A DNA stretch of 64,000 bases from Streptococcus suis (GTDB lineage Bacteria > Bacillota > Bacilli > Lactobacillales > Streptococcaceae): NCBI RefSeq assembly GCF_019856455.1, contig NZ_CP082205.1:1922001-1986000 (forward strand), given 5' to 3'. The translations under genes and the position numbers were made by a program. This document shows, one piece after another, positions 31,309 through 41,275 of the stretch (positions within the stretch are counted from its first letter, which is position 1; every line of letters begins with the position of its first letter). The notes beneath the pieces are model-generated. The model did not search any database, was not told the DNA's origin, and saw only the letters and a program-made list of their open reading frames with translations.

Positions 31309-32709
31309 TTAATCCTCTATTTCGATGGTCTCAATTACAACATCTTCATGTGGACGATCTGCTGAATCTGTTGCAACCGCTGCGATAGCATCCAAGACGA
31401 CGAAGGAGTCTTCATCAACTAGATGGCCAAACACTGTGTGGCGTTGATCTAGATGTGGTGTCCCGCCATTTTTGACATAGGCTTCTGCAACTTCTTTAGG
31501 CCAACCGCCTCGTTCTAGTTCTTTCGCATTGTATGGGAAGTTTTGGTTTTGAACGATAAAGAATTGGCTTCCATTTGTATTTGGTCCTGCATTGGCCATT
31601 GACAAGGCTCCTCTGAGATTAAAAGCTTCCATTGAAAATTCATCTTCAAACGCAGTACCATAAATAGATTCACCACCCATACCTGTTCCGGTTGGATCGC
31701 CACCTTGAATCATAAAGTCTTTGATAATACGATGGAAGATAATTCCGTCATAATAGCCATCTTTAGAAAGAGCTACGAAATTTGCTACAGTTTTGGGTGC
31801 AATTTCAGGAAAGAGTTTTACTGTTAACTTACCATGGTTAGTCTTGATATGCGCAACTGGTCCTGTAACATTTTCCAAATCTAATTGCGGGAAATATTTT
31901 TCTTTTTCTACCATACCTAATTTCTCCAAGGCATCAAAAATGCCATCTTCTTCTACTTTTTTTGTGATATAATCTGCATGCTTTTGCAGTTCTGGATGCG
32001 AATGCCCCATAGCGATACTAATTCCTGCATAATCGAATAACTCAATATCGTTGAGTCCATCTCCGAACACTAGGACATTTTCAGGTTTCAGGCCTAGTTT
32101 TTCAACAACCTTAGCAACACCAGTTGCTTTGGAAGAGCCTTTTAGCACAATGTCTGATGAAATAGCATCCCAACGAACACTACGCAATTCCGCTTGCAAC
32201 TCTTCTGGAAGTTCTACTTCGTGACCATCTTTCTCGAAAGTTAGCAATTGATAGATGTCATTTTCTTTATAAAAAGTTGGGTTTGTTTCCAAGCCTTCAT
32301 AAATCAAGTCAATTACTTGACTAATGCGGTCAGTTCGTGCAGAAAGCGTCCCTTTTTGACTACCAAGCATACCATATTCGATTCCAATTTCTTTAGCCCA
32401 ATTTAATACAGATTCTACTAAATTTTGGGGCATCGGCTGATGGTACACTACCTGACCTTTGGCATCTTCTACGTAGGATCCGTTAATCATAGCGAAAAAG
32501 TCTGGCTTTAAGGCCTTAATTTCTGGCACCAAACCATAAGGAGTTCGTCCTGACGCAATTCCTGTCAAAATTCCCTTTTCTTTTAGTGATTTGAAAACCT
32601 GCTGAATTGATTCAGGAATGTAGCCTGTATTCTTTACACGTAGCGTGTCGTCAATGTCAAAAAAGACTATTTTTATTTTTTTTGCCTTATATCTGAGTTT
32701 TGCATCCAT
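31309..32709 (-). CDS. HAD hydrolase / cyclophilin peptidyl-prolyl isomerase fusion
   Basis: 466 residues with two enzymes. Residues 1-265 are a Cof-type HAD phosphatase: [10 protein letters not shown] (catalytic Asp pair), GIASGRTP, and [14 protein letters not shown]. Residues 275-466 are a cyclophilin: [39 protein letters not shown] and [13 protein letters not shown]. Both active sites look intact. The fusion is regular in streptococci and lactococci. The N-terminal half probably acts on a sugar phosphate or nucleotide; no signal peptide is seen, so the isomerase is cytosolic. Confidence 0.93.
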   Translation of the reverse strand: MDAKLRYKAKKIKIVFFDIDDTLRVKNTGYIPESIQQVFKSLKEKGILTGIASGRTPYGLVPEIKALKPDFFAMINGSYVEDAKGQVVYHQPMPQNLVESVLNWAKEIGIEYGMLGSQKGTLSARTDRISQVIDLIYEGLETNPTFYKENDIYQLLTFEKDGHEVELPEELQAELRSVRWDAISSDIVLKGSSKATGVAKVVEKLGLKPENVLVFGDGLNDIELFDYAGISIAMGHSHPELQKHADYITKKVEEDGIFDALEKLGMVEKEKYFPQLDLENVTGPVAHIKTNHGKLTVKLFPEIAPKTVANFVALSKDGYYDGIIFHRIIKDFMIQGGDPTGTGMGGESIYGTAFEDEFSMEAFNLRGALSMANAGPNTNGSQFFIVQNQNFPYNAKELERGGWPKEVAEAYVKNGGTPHLDQRHTVFGHLVDEDSFVVLDAIAAVATDSADRPHEDVVIETIEIED

Positions 32710-32758
32710 ATAATTCCACTATCCTTTGGTTGAAAATTAACTAATTTTCATTATACCA

Positions 32759-33400
32759 CTATTGATCCTCTTGCGCCACCAAACCATGCTGGAAAGCATA
32801 AACAACTGCTTGAGTACGATCGCTAACAGCTAGTTTAGATAAGATATTGGAAACATGGGTCTTAACAGTTTTTAGGGAAATGAAAGACTCATCTGCAATT
32901 CGTTGATTATCATATCCCTTGGCTAACAGCGTCAAGATTTCGCGTTCACGAGCTGTCAAGTCATCATGTAAATCTGGGTGGCGTTTATGGTGCTCTACTT
33001 TTTTCTCTACTTCTGTCTCAATAGCATATTCTCCAAGAGCTACCTTGCGGATAGCTGCTAAGATTTCGTCAGCACTTGACGTTTTCAACATATAGCCACG
33101 AGCTCCTGCTTCCAGCACAGGATAGATTTTTTCATTATCTAGATAGGAGGTCAGGATGACAATCTGCGCTTGCGGCCATTCCTTCAGCAAGGCCAGAGTT
33201 GCTTCTACGCCAGTCATCTTGGGCATAACCAAGTCCATCACTACAACATCAGGTTTAACCTCTAATGCTTTAGCCAAACCTTCCTCGCCATCACTAGCTT
33301 CTGCAACTACTTCAACATCTGGCTGTAAATTTAAGTAACTTTTCAATCCTAGACGAACCATCTCATGGTCGTCAACCAACATCACTCGAATCGTATTCAT
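32759..33400 (-). CDS. liaR: Response regulator LiaR
   Basis: 213-residue NarL/LuxR-type regulator. Receiver acidic residues in MLVDDHEMV, phospho-Asp in VVMDLVMP (near 56), Thr in ILTSYLD. LuxR helix-turn-helix LTAREREILTLLAKGYDNQR and ISLKTVKTHVSNILSKL at the C-terminus. It overlaps liaS by 29 bases. It controls the response to cell-envelope antibiotics. Confidence 0.94.
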   Translation of the reverse strand: MNTIRVMLVDDHEMVRLGLKSYLNLQPDVEVVAEASDGEEGLAKALEVKPDVVVMDLVMPKMTGVEATLALLKEWPQAQIVILTSYLDNEKIYPVLEAGARGYMLKTSSADEILAAIRKVALGEYAIETEVEKKVEHHKRHPDLHDDLTAREREILTLLAKGYDNQRIADESFISLKTVKTHVSNILSKLAVSDRTQAVVYAFQHGLVAQEDQ

Positions 33401-34388
33401 CTTCTTTTCCTTTCAATAGTGGGATACGAATATCGATCGCCACTCCCTTATTTGGAGCTGTGCGAATTTTTATCGTTCCAGCCATGTCTTCAACCCGCTC
33501 ACGTATGTTTTGAAGACCGTAACTTAATTCATCATCTGCACCTTGTTGGAAGCCGATACCATCGTCTGTCATTTTCAACTGAAGTTCTGTTTCTTTCTGC
33601 AAGAGGTAAACATCCAAATGCTTGGCTTTGGCATGTCGCAAGGTATTACTGATAATTTCTTGCGCAATGCGGAAGAGATGTTCTTCAATTAGTTTCGGTA
33701 GCTCCTCTACTTCATGTTGGAAATGAACGATAATATTACTTTTGTCACTAACTTCACGCAAAATCAACTCAAATCCTTCAACCAAGGTTTTACTTTCAAG
33801 TTCACTTGGGCGTAGATGTAATAATAGGATGCGTAGGTCTCTTTGGGCAGACTCAATCATGTCTTTCACGAGCATCAGCTGTTCCTGCAAAGTTTCCTGC
33901 GGAAGAGTGGATAGATTGGACGATAATCCTGACAAAATCATGCTCGTTGCAAATAACTCTTGACTAACCGTATCATGCAAATCCCTGGCAATCCGTTTCC
34001 GTTCTCCCTCAACAATCTCTTCTTTCTTGACTAAATCTTGATTGTCAACCAGCTGCACCTGACGCGTGAGGTTTCTGACCTTATCAGACAACTGGAGCAA
34101 GAGCTGATCACTTTCGGTATCTGTTCGAATACTTTTATTCTTCAAGATAGCTTGTAACTTCGTCCGCATAACCTGAGTGGAGGCTAGGCTGACAGTTTGT
34201 ACCATTACAGCTAGAAAAAGGGTCAAAACAATAACTAGTAGAATGAGAGTAAACACGAGCTGCTCCGTTGAAATCCAGAGCGTAACATCTAGCAATGAAT
34301 AATTTAAAAGTGGGAGGGTAGAAGCAATCACCACAAAAACAATAAGACAGGCAAACCAGGCGAGGAGTAGATAGGTACGTTTTCTCAT
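33372..34388 (-). CDS. liaS: Sensor histidine kinase LiaS
   Basis: 338 residues. Two membrane segments at residues 5-27 and 38-64 with almost no outer loop (intramembrane-sensing type), HisKA_3 phospho-His in RKRIARDLHDTVSQELFAT, and HATPase motifs ISNTLRHAKAKH and DDGIGF..GLQNIRERV. It overlaps liaF by four bases. It is probably kept silent by LiaF until the envelope is stressed. Confidence 0.94.
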   Translation of the reverse strand: MRKRTYLLLAWFACLIVFVVIASTLPLLNYSLLDVTLWISTEQLVFTLILLVIVLTLFLAVMVQTVSLASTQVMRTKLQAILKNKSIRTDTESDQLLLQLSDKVRNLTRQVQLVDNQDLVKKEEIVEGERKRIARDLHDTVSQELFATSMILSGLSSNLSTLPQETLQEQLMLVKDMIESAQRDLRILLLHLRPSELESKTLVEGFELILREVSDKSNIIVHFQHEVEELPKLIEEHLFRIAQEIISNTLRHAKAKHLDVYLLQKETELQLKMTDDGIGFQQGADDELSYGLQNIRERVEDMAGTIKIRTAPNKGVAIDIRIPLLKGKEDEYDSSDVG

Positions 34389-35080
34389 ACGCGAACCACC
34401 TCCACATCTCCCAGTATATTGTTGGTAACGACTTTTACACGTTTGTGTGATTCTTGATAATCGGGACTATTGATCGCTATACTTTCATTCCGCAAATCCC
34501 AGTATGATTCACCCAGGAAACTTACTCGTCCATAGATACTAGTTGCTGAAAGTGCGACCTCAACATCAATTGGAACAATAATTTTTGTCCGTCCAAACGT
34601 TTTACGAATTACAACAATATTATCTCTGCCAACTAATACAGTCTTATCCAAATCAACTACATCATTGCCAAACAAGCGTACAATGTTAATATCTTCAAAA
34701 CCAAACCTATCTTGAGAGTGGTCGTGGTTGCCAAACCATCTATTTTTCTCTTTTTGAACCTGTAGAGAATAGTCACTAAAAACAATATGGGTATATTGGT
34801 TTCTCTTTTCATAACGTGAAAAGAAATTAATCAGCATGTACACGACTAGCAGCATAATCCCAATAATGAAGAAGGGATTTAAAACAAAGACCAAAAATAA
34901 TAGAGATAAGGAGCTGACCAGTAAAACACTATTAACTTTTCTTCCTAGGAAGTACCAAATGACGAGTAATAAGGCAGAGAAAAGTAGCAGGGTCCGACTG
35001 GCCTCATTGGCTACCACGTCAAAGGCTGCCATCGTAAAAATCATACTTTCTATTAGTAGAAAAAATTGAACTTTCCGCAT
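34385..35080 (-). CDS. liaF: LiaF envelope-stress inhibitor
   Basis: 231 residues from ATG 35080 with AAAGGATGGAG upstream; a longer frame to 35137 lies over the promoter (TACAAT). Four N-terminal membrane segments, then the LiaF C-terminal domain with repeated beta strands (FEDINIVRLFGNDVVDLDKT, GRTKIIVPIDVEVALSATSI, NNILGDVEVVRV). First gene of liaFSR. Confidence 0.92.
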   Translation of the reverse strand: MRKVQFFLLIESMIFTMAAFDVVANEASRTLLLFSALLLVIWYFLGRKVNSVLLVSSLSLLFLVFVLNPFFIIGIMLLVVYMLINFFSRYEKRNQYTHIVFSDYSLQVQKEKNRWFGNHDHSQDRFGFEDINIVRLFGNDVVDLDKTVLVGRDNIVVIRKTFGRTKIIVPIDVEVALSATSIYGRVSFLGESYWDLRNESIAINSPDYQESHKRVKVVTNNILGDVEVVRV

Positions 35081-35149
35081 CTTCTCCATCCTTTCTATAC
35101 TATTGTAACAAAAAATAAGTAAAAGAACTCCATCCAAAGTAGGAAATAT

Positions 35150-35250
35150 AGTCGAATGAATTAGCTTTCAGACAAGGAACTGAGGCGCAGGCTATACTAA
35201 AGTATGGCAAGGCGAAAGTGACGATGTATCAAAGATAATTCAAATGACTG
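35150..35250. repeat. BOX-like element C
   Basis: Inverted arms AATGAATTAGCTTT (left) and AAAGATAATTCAAATG (right); core contains AAAGTATGGCAAGGCGA. The left end of the IS110 element begins directly at its right edge. Confidence 0.65.
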
Positions 35251-35551
35251 ATATGTAAAGCCCTTTGTCAAGTAAAAACAATCGAACTGATAAAAAAATG
35301 AAAAGTATCTAGAAAGAGCCTAGTTCTTAGCTTCGGGCATTGGCCACTCTGATATTCGTGGATTGGTTACCTACAGGTCAATGGTTCTGCCGCGAGTCCT
35401 GATATGTAAAGCCCTTTGTCAAGTAAAAACAATCGAACTGATAAAAAAATGAAAAGTATCTAGAAAGAGCCTAGTTCTTAGCTTCGGGCATTGGCCACTC
35501 TGATATTCGTGGATTGGTTACCTACAGGTCAATGGTTCTGCCGCGAGTCCT
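35250..35551. repeat. 151-bp tandem duplication of the IS110 end
   Basis: Two copies, identical as far as I can read. Each includes the terminal ATATGTAAAG, a TTCTTAGCTTCGGGC stretch and ATTCGTGGATT (35354-35364 and 35505-35515). Confidence 0.95.
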
Positions 35552-35775
35552 ACTCTCTATAAGCGTGGATCACAATTGTGCCACTTAGTCGTTTCGTAGA
35601 TGACTCAAACCTTGAAGTCCTAAACTCCTTCAAGATACTTTCCATTCAAACATGATTTCAATCCTTATTTCTGTCCAAATTCACCCAGTGATTTTGGATA
35701 GAAATAGGGATTCCTCATCGCTCTGCGATGATAAAACTTAATGGTCAAAAGTGTACATGAAAACAAGCGCTAACT
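35402..35775 (-). ncRNA. Candidate guide (bridge/seek) RNA region of the IS110 element
   Basis: Downstream of the transposase on the same strand are several hairpins: CATCGC..GCGATG (35717-35731), TATTTCTATCCAAA with TTTGGACAGAAATA (about 35666-35709), CTTGAAG..CTTCAAG (35611-35634) and GAGTC..GACTC enclosing GTGG-CACAATTGTG-AT-CCAC (35547-35607). The loop sequence AATCCACGAAT (35505-35515) also occurs near the opposite end of the IS (36968-36978). Extent and processing are unknown. Confidence 0.5.
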
Positions 35776-36897
35776 TCAAGCTATTCTTCCTGTCATCATC
35801 CCCCAAATAAAACCAGACAATTCTCGTGCAATAGCTGTTTTAGCAACATTTTGTTTCTTATTTTTTCCTAGAACAAGTGTGCGATAACGTCTTCTTAAGC
35901 GTTCATTAGCCTTATCCGCATAAGCAATCACCTCCACTCGGTTTCCACTTTGTCTCCTTTTCAATTCTTTGGATTTATACCCAATCGTCCCCTTAGCCAA
36001 TGATTGTGCAGCTTCTATCAGAAGTCGTCTCACATGGCTATTCCCAGCTTTGGTGATAGCACCTCTTCTCTCCTTGTCGCCGCTAGAATTTTCGCTAGGA
36101 GTTAGCCCAAGATAAGAAGCAAAATGTTGAGCTGTCGCAAAGCGATTAAAATCACCGATTTCTGTCACAATGGAAAGAGCAGTTAGTGTTTTAATGCCAA
36201 TAAAGCAAGAAAGCCGTGAGACCTTCTCTTGGTAACTGTCGCTTTGACCCAGTTGCTCAATTCGTGCATCATACCGTTCTATTTGATCTACTAATTTCTC
36301 ATAGGTCAATAGATATTCTGTCAAAATCTCTGCGTAAAGTCCATCAGGATTTAGGGAACGGAGCCAGCGGACATGTTTCTGTGTCCAATTACTGCTTCCC
36401 TCGGTATAGCGAAAATCATGTCGGAGACAGAAGGCAAGAATTTGTTGTTTGATTTTCTTCAGAGCCACTTTGTGGTCTGTTCTCATGCGGATATATTCTT
36501 TGACTTGTTCATCCTCAACAGTAGGAATATGAACAGGCCGATAGCTACGAAAGGCCAGAGCTTTTGCGAGCTGAGCTGCATCTTTTTTATCAGTCTTAAC
36601 ACGCTTAGATCCTTCCTTCATCACCGTTGTAGGCGCCATCACGATACAGGGGATCCCGTGAGCTTGTAGCTGGTGATATAGGGTAAATCCAAGACATCCG
36701 GCTTCGTAGCCACATAACACTTCTGCATCTTGACCATATAAACGACGAAGCTCATTCACATAGTTCACAATATAGCTAACATTTGGACCAACTTTAGTGC
36801 TATGTTTGAATTGATTCGCCATCATATCATAATAGCAGAGTGAAAAACTTTCTTTGTGAACATCCATTCCGATGAAAAGTGTGGTAAAATGAAACAT
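35776..36897 (-). CDS. IS110-family transposase (recombinase)
   Basis: 373 residues. N-terminal RuvC-like DEDD domain: FIGMDVHKESFSLCYYD, CGYEAGCLGF and KTDKKDAAQLAKAL. The C-terminal Tnp_20 domain has LTALSIVTEIGDFNRF, ASYLGLTPSENSSG and RRGAITKAGNSHVRRLLIEA with the catalytic Ser region. Frame complete, so the protein may be active. It recombines DNA under guide-RNA control. Confidence 0.93.
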   Translation of the reverse strand: MFHFTTLFIGMDVHKESFSLCYYDMMANQFKHSTKVGPNVSYIVNYVNELRRLYGQDAEVLCGYEAGCLGFTLYHQLQAHGIPCIVMAPTTVMKEGSKRVKTDKKDAAQLAKALAFRSYRPVHIPTVEDEQVKEYIRMRTDHKVALKKIKQQILAFCLRHDFRYTEGSSNWTQKHVRWLRSLNPDGLYAEILTEYLLTYEKLVDQIERYDARIEQLGQSDSYQEKVSRLSCFIGIKTLTALSIVTEIGDFNRFATAQHFASYLGLTPSENSSGDKERRGAITKAGNSHVRRLLIEAAQSLAKGTIGYKSKELKRRQSGNRVEVIAYADKANERLRRRYRTLVLGKNKKQNVAKTAIARELSGFIWGMMTGRIA

Positions 36898-37006
36898 ATA
36901 AGACCTCCAATTGAGTGTGGTAATTCCTGTTAGAAGTTGATTGTTTTTTTATTCTAGTGTACAGGTAAATCCACGAATTCTCAACTGGGGGTCTTTACAT
37001 ATTGTC

Positions 37007-37204
37007 TATAACAAGGGAGTGAGCAAGACATTCATGGTAGCTCCGTCCTTACCCACAGAATAATGAGAATGAGCATAAAGCCCTCACTAAGATTATATAC
37101 CTAGTGAGGGCCATGCGGTTGGTACATTATTGATGTTAATTATGATGACAAAACTGCTCCAGCCTACTGATAAGAACCACAATATACACTCAAGAATATG
37201 ACTA
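37007..37204. other. Intergenic DNA with one hairpin
   Basis: GCCCTCACTA..TAGTGAGGGC (about 37079-37109) forms a strong hairpin. Nothing else is recognised. Confidence 0.5.
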
Positions 37205-37308
37205 ATACTCAATGAAAATCAAAAACAGACTAGGCGACGCAGATGCAGATAGAACTGAAGTTCATCAAATCAAGTCAACAACGTCTGATTTTGATTTTCG
37301 AAGAGTAT
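37205..37308. repeat. BOX-like element E
   Basis: Complete: left end TACTCAATGAAAATCAAAAA, right end TTTTGATTTTCGAAGAGTA, core GACTAGGCGACGCAG. About 104 bp. Confidence 0.85.
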
Positions 37309-37364
37309 AAAATTCAGTAGATAGGCTCTCTAATTTATAAGGAAGGAATTGTCAGAGATAATCA

Positions 37365-37735
37365 TGTGTAGATCAAGTCGATATTGTCGTTTGTATTCCC
37401 CTCAACTTGTCCAAAGCGTTACTTAGCTACATTTGATACAACGACTAAAGGTCTACGTGCTTACCACGATTTTCTCAGTCAATTTCATGTGGATGCTGTT
37501 GGTATGGAAAGCACAGGTGTCTATTGGCGACCTGTCTGGCATGCTCTATGTGATGACTTCGAGCTAATACTTGCTCAACCAGTCCACATGAAGGCCATTA
37601 CAGGTCAGAAAACTGACAAGAAAGACGCTTACTGGATTGCCAAATGAATGCGGATTGGTCTGCTTCCTCGGAGTTTCGTTCCCGATGAAATCATTCCTGA
37701 ATTGAGAGAGTTGACCAGACAACAGAAACATTATA
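37365..37735 (+). pseudogene. Degraded IS110-family transposase, N-terminal part
   Basis: One frame gives CVDQVDIVVCIPLNLSKA; a frameshift leads to YLATFDTTTKGLRAYHDFLS, VGMESTGVYWRPVW and GQKTDKKDAYWIAK, then TGA (37645-37647) and RIGLLPRSFVPDEIIPELRE. These are the DEDD-domain motifs of another IS110 subgroup. The rest is missing. It is not the same element as the neighbour at 35.8 kb. Confidence 0.85.
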
Positions 37736-37782
37736 ATATTGGGACTTTTCTCATCTCTTTGTTAAGACAATCTAAAAAAATG

Positions 37783-39321
37783 CTAATCTCCCTCAAATAT
37801 CCTACGAACGGTATGAATTTGAGAGATTGGAACTGCAACGAGCAAGGAATCACCCATAGAAAGTTGGCTATTTCCTTTCACAATCCTTGACTTACCATGA
37901 TGAATTTGATTGGTGATCAAGCATGAATCCGGTAAACGTAACTCGCTAACAAATCTTCTGTCCAATGTTTCGTTGACAACAACCTCTATTAAGGTCATGT
38001 GTTCTTGCTGTTCTACTTCTTCTGGCAGAATTTTTTCCAACATTGCTTCATAGACTGGCGCGCCACCTAAGAGGTCCATCATCACATAGGAACTCAAAGC
38101 TACCAACCCGATGACCATCAATTGGTTCAAACTTCCAACCATTTCAGTTACTAAAATAATAGCAGTTAGAGGTGCTTTGGAAATCGCTGCGAAAAAGCCT
38201 GCCATTCCCAATACAATAAACAATAGCATCTGCTCCTGACTGATGAAACCAATATCAAGGAAGAACCGTGCGACAAAAAGCCCAAGGAGACTTCCTAAGG
38301 TTAATATGGGTAAAAAGATGCCCCCTGGTAGACCAGAACCATAGGAAATCATGCTCCATACAAATCGTATTAAAATCAAGATTGCCAATGTCAGTAGTCC
38401 TTGTTCCAAATATGGAAGCTCTAAAATCAAATGATGCCCGCCACCCAATAGATTAGGGAAAAAATAACCAATCGGTATAATAAACAAAAAGGCAAATACA
38501 CTGTAGTATGGAACTGGGAGAGGAATGATTTTTGAGAGAAGGGTATAGAAACCTTGTATATTGAGGATAACAACTTCATACACATATCCAGCAAGTCCAA
38601 GGAAAACTCCAAGTAAGATATAGATCCAATATTGGTCAAGAGATAGTAACTGTAAGTCCTTCGGCATATGCAAAACAGGCATTAATCCAAAAAAATGTAA
38701 GGAAATAAAGTTCGCAGTGATACTGGCTGCCAGGGCTGAGACCCATACCAGACGTGAAAACTGATGATAGACTTCCTCCACAACAAATAAAAGGCCTGCT
38801 ATTGGTGCGTTGAAAGCTGCTGCCAAACCTGCCGCAGCGCCACTAGCAATCAAACTCCTTCTTTCCATTTCACTGGATTTAAGAAGAACTGATATACCTT
38901 TAGCCGTTACAGCTCCTAATTGAATACTGGGACCTTCACGCCCCAGCATTAGACCAGATGCAATGGATAAAACACCGCCGATAAATTTTCTCCAAAGGAC
39001 TGACCACCAGTTTAAATCCATAATTCCTTTTAGTTCTGCCTCCACCTGAGGTATACCAGAACCTTTTGCATTTGGCTCGTCTTTGATCAACTTGCCAACA
39101 AGTAAAGCTATGACCAGATAAAGCCCTCCAATAAGAAGTAAATAGATTGCATTGTCTGTTGCCAGAGAATAGAGGTGCGTAAAGACAGAAAATAGTTTTT
39201 CAATGGCTAAGCGAAATGCAACGACCACTAAACCAGCGACAATGCCAACTAAACTACCACGCAGAACCGAGTAGAGGATTGATTGAGAAATAAAACTAAC
39301 TTCTTTCCGGTGATTTTCCAT
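37783..39321 (-). CDS. ClC-family chloride channel/antiporter with TrkA-C domain
   Basis: 512 residues, about ten or more membrane segments to residue 425. The ion-path motifs are present: KGSGIPQVE (near 94), MLGREGPSIQ with the gating Glu (near 130), SGLPGGIFLP (near 340), and a C-terminal cytosolic TrkA-C domain (ISQIHTVRRIFEGD at the end). The gating Glu suggests a chloride/proton antiporter, perhaps for acid resistance. GSGIP argues against the fluoride subtype. The stop lies close to the IS110 remnant. Confidence 0.92.
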   Translation of the reverse strand: MENHRKEVSFISQSILYSVLRGSLVGIVAGLVVVAFRLAIEKLFSVFTHLYSLATDNAIYLLLIGGLYLVIALLVGKLIKDEPNAKGSGIPQVEAELKGIMDLNWWSVLWRKFIGGVLSIASGLMLGREGPSIQLGAVTAKGISVLLKSSEMERRSLIASGAAAGLAAAFNAPIAGLLFVVEEVYHQFSRLVWVSALAASITANFISLHFFGLMPVLHMPKDLQLLSLDQYWIYILLGVFLGLAGYVYEVVILNIQGFYTLLSKIIPLPVPYYSVFAFLFIIPIGYFFPNLLGGGHHLILELPYLEQGLLTLAILILIRFVWSMISYGSGLPGGIFLPILTLGSLLGLFVARFFLDIGFISQEQMLLFIVLGMAGFFAAISKAPLTAIILVTEMVGSLNQLMVIGLVALSSYVMMDLLGGAPVYEAMLEKILPEEVEQQEHMTLIEVVVNETLDRRFVSELRLPDSCLITNQIHHGKSRIVKGNSQLSMGDSLLVAVPISQIHTVRRIFEGD

Positions 39322-39434
39322 TGGGATTTCCCTTCCTTTCTATAGTATGTATGACCAAAAAATAGGAGCAATAAGTACTTAGTAAAGAACCTCACTCCCA
39401 TTCTTTTATTTATATTGCTACCTGTCCAATCAGA

Positions 39435-40505
39435 CTATTTCCGATACATCTTAAATTGGAGATAGAGGTCATTATACATTCCAAGTATCTCTGGTCCAAG
39501 ATTATCATAAACTTCCATCTTCTTCATCGTTTCTTCAGATGGATAGAAAGATTCATCGTTCTGAGTTTCTTCATCTAACATGGCTTTTGCTGCAGGAATC
39601 GGTGTTGAGTAACCAACATATTCAGCATTGCGAAGCGCATTTTCAGGACGGAGCATGAAACTCATAAAGGCATAGGCACCGTCCAAATTCTTGGCAGTTT
39701 TTGGAATGACCATGTTATCGAACCAAAGGTTAGAACCTTTTGATGGTACAACATAGCGCAGATTTTCATTACCATCTAACATTTCACTGGCTTCACCAGA
39801 GAAGGATACTGCGATAGCTGCCGCATCTTGTATCATGTAGCCCTTGATTTCATCAGCAACGATGGCCTTGACATTTGGAGTTAGATTATAGAGATGTTCC
39901 GCAGCTTTTTCGATTTCAGCTGGATTTTTGGAATTGAGACTATGCCCCAGCGATTGCAAACCAAATCCCATGACCTCACGGACACCATCAATCAACATGA
40001 TATTGTCACGGTACTCTTTAGACCATAAATCTTCCCATTCTTGAGGAGGATTTTCGACCATAGTTTCATTATAAACAATTCCCAAGGTACCCCAGAAATA
40101 AGGGATGGAATAATCATTGTTCTTATCAAAACTCAAGCCCATGAATTGTGGATCAATATTTTCCAAACCTTCGATTTTCGACTTGTCCAATTTGATGAGC
40201 ATATTCTCTTCGGTCATCTTAGAAATCATATACTCAGATGGAATGGTCAAATCATAGGTTGTACCACCCTGCTTTATCTTGGTATACATGGATTCATTGG
40301 AATCAAAAGTTTGGTAATCCACCTGAATACCTGTTTCAGCAGTAAACTCTTCCAGCAATTCTGGGTCAATATAATCTCCCCAGTTATAGATGACTAACTT
40401 ATCCGTCGTTCCTTGAGTTGAATCAGCTTCTAATTTACTAGAAATTCCCCAAAGAATGAGAATAATGGCAATAATTCCTAAGAAAAATGAATATAAGCGT
40501 TTCAT
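39435..40505 (-). CDS. potD: Spermidine/putrescine-binding protein PotD
   Basis: 356 residues, extracellular polyamine-binding subunit. N-terminal membrane segment (residues 4-22) without a lipobox Cys, as in other streptococcal PotD. KLVIYNWGDYIDPELLEEF, KQGGTTYDLTIPSEYMI, IPYFWGTLGIVYNETM and LWFDNMVIPKTAKN are binding-site strands. The ATG overlaps the potC stop. Confidence 0.95.
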   Translation of the reverse strand: MKRLYSFFLGIIAIILILWGISSKLEADSTQGTTDKLVIYNWGDYIDPELLEEFTAETGIQVDYQTFDSNESMYTKIKQGGTTYDLTIPSEYMISKMTEENMLIKLDKSKIEGLENIDPQFMGLSFDKNNDYSIPYFWGTLGIVYNETMVENPPQEWEDLWSKEYRDNIMLIDGVREVMGFGLQSLGHSLNSKNPAEIEKAAEHLYNLTPNVKAIVADEIKGYMIQDAAAIAVSFSGEASEMLDGNENLRYVVPSKGSNLWFDNMVIPKTAKNLDGAYAFMSFMLRPENALRNAEYVGYSTPIPAAKAMLDEETQNDESFYPSEETMKKMEVYDNLGPEILGMYNDLYLQFKMYRK

Positions 40506-41275
40506 TAGTTGGCCTCCTTTTCACGTGAGATGAAATAATACCCCACTACCAATAAGATTGAGAAAAGGAAGACAAGGGTTGACAGGGCATTGATTTCCAA
40601 AGAAATCCCTTGACGAGCCCGTGAGTAAATCTCTACAGATAGGTTTGAGTAACCATTTCCCGTAACAAAGAATGTCACGGCAAAGTCATCCAAGGAATAG
40701 GTAAAAGCCATGAAATAACCTGCAATAATGGCTGGTGTTAAGTATGGCAACATGATTTCTTTCAGCATTTGTGGCTGAGTTGCACCCAAGTCATAAGCTG
40801 CTGAAATCATATCCGCATTCATTTCCTTCAAGCGTGGCAAGACCATTAAGACCACGATAGGAATGGAAAAGGCAATGTGACTGAGCAATACTGAAACAAA
40901 TCCAAGCTGGAAACCAATCATAGTAAAGAGAATCAAGAAACTCGCCCCAATCATGACATCTGGTGCCACCATCAAAATATTATTGACAGACAAAAGCGCA
41001 TTTTGAAAACGAGGTTTTGCCTGATAGATATAGATAGCACCAAACGTTCCGATAAGGGTCGCAATCAAAGAACTCAAGAAGGCCAACAAGAAGGTTTGCG
41101 CCAAAATCAGCATCAGACGGCTGTCGCCCAACATGGACGAAAAATGCTCCAAGGTAAAACCTGTAAAGCCGTTCATATCTCCACCTTCATTGAAAGCGTA
41201 GAAAATCAGATAGAAAATCGGCAAATAAAGAAGAAGAAAGGCAACCGTTAAGTAAATGTTTGCAATTTTTTTCAT
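40505..41275 (-). CDS. potC: Polyamine ABC transporter permease PotC
   Basis: 256 residues, six membrane segments, with the permease EAA loop SAAYDLGATQPQMLKEIMLP near 165. ATG 41275 overlaps the potB stop (TAATG) and has GAGGAAG upstream; the longer frame to 41302 is not used. Pairs with PotB. Confidence 0.95.
   Translation of the reverse strand: MKKIANIYLTVAFLLLYLPIFYLIFYAFNEGGDMNGFTGFTLEHFSSMLGDSRLMLILAQTFLLAFLSSLIATLIGTFGAIYIYQAKPRFQNALLSVNNILMVAPDVMIGASFLILFTMIGFQLGFVSVLLSHIAFSIPIVVLMVLPRLKEMNADMISAAYDLGATQPQMLKEIMLPYLTPAIIAGYFMAFTYSLDDFAVTFFVTGNGYSNLSVEIYSRARQGISLEINALSTLVFLFSILLVVGYYFISREKEAN

Larger units (their letters stand above)
35250..37006. mobile_element. IS110-family element with one end duplicated in tandem
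   Basis: Sub-terminal inverted repeats ATATGTAAAGCCC at the left and GGGTCTTTACATAT at the right (ending 37004) mark the ends. The left 151 bases occur twice (35250-35400 and 35401-35551), so the unit copy would be about 1.6 kb from 35402. The transposase occupies 35776-36897. About 370 bases of non-coding DNA follow the gene and only about 107 precede it, which is the arrangement of the IS1111 group, whose guide RNA lies downstream. Confidence 0.8.
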
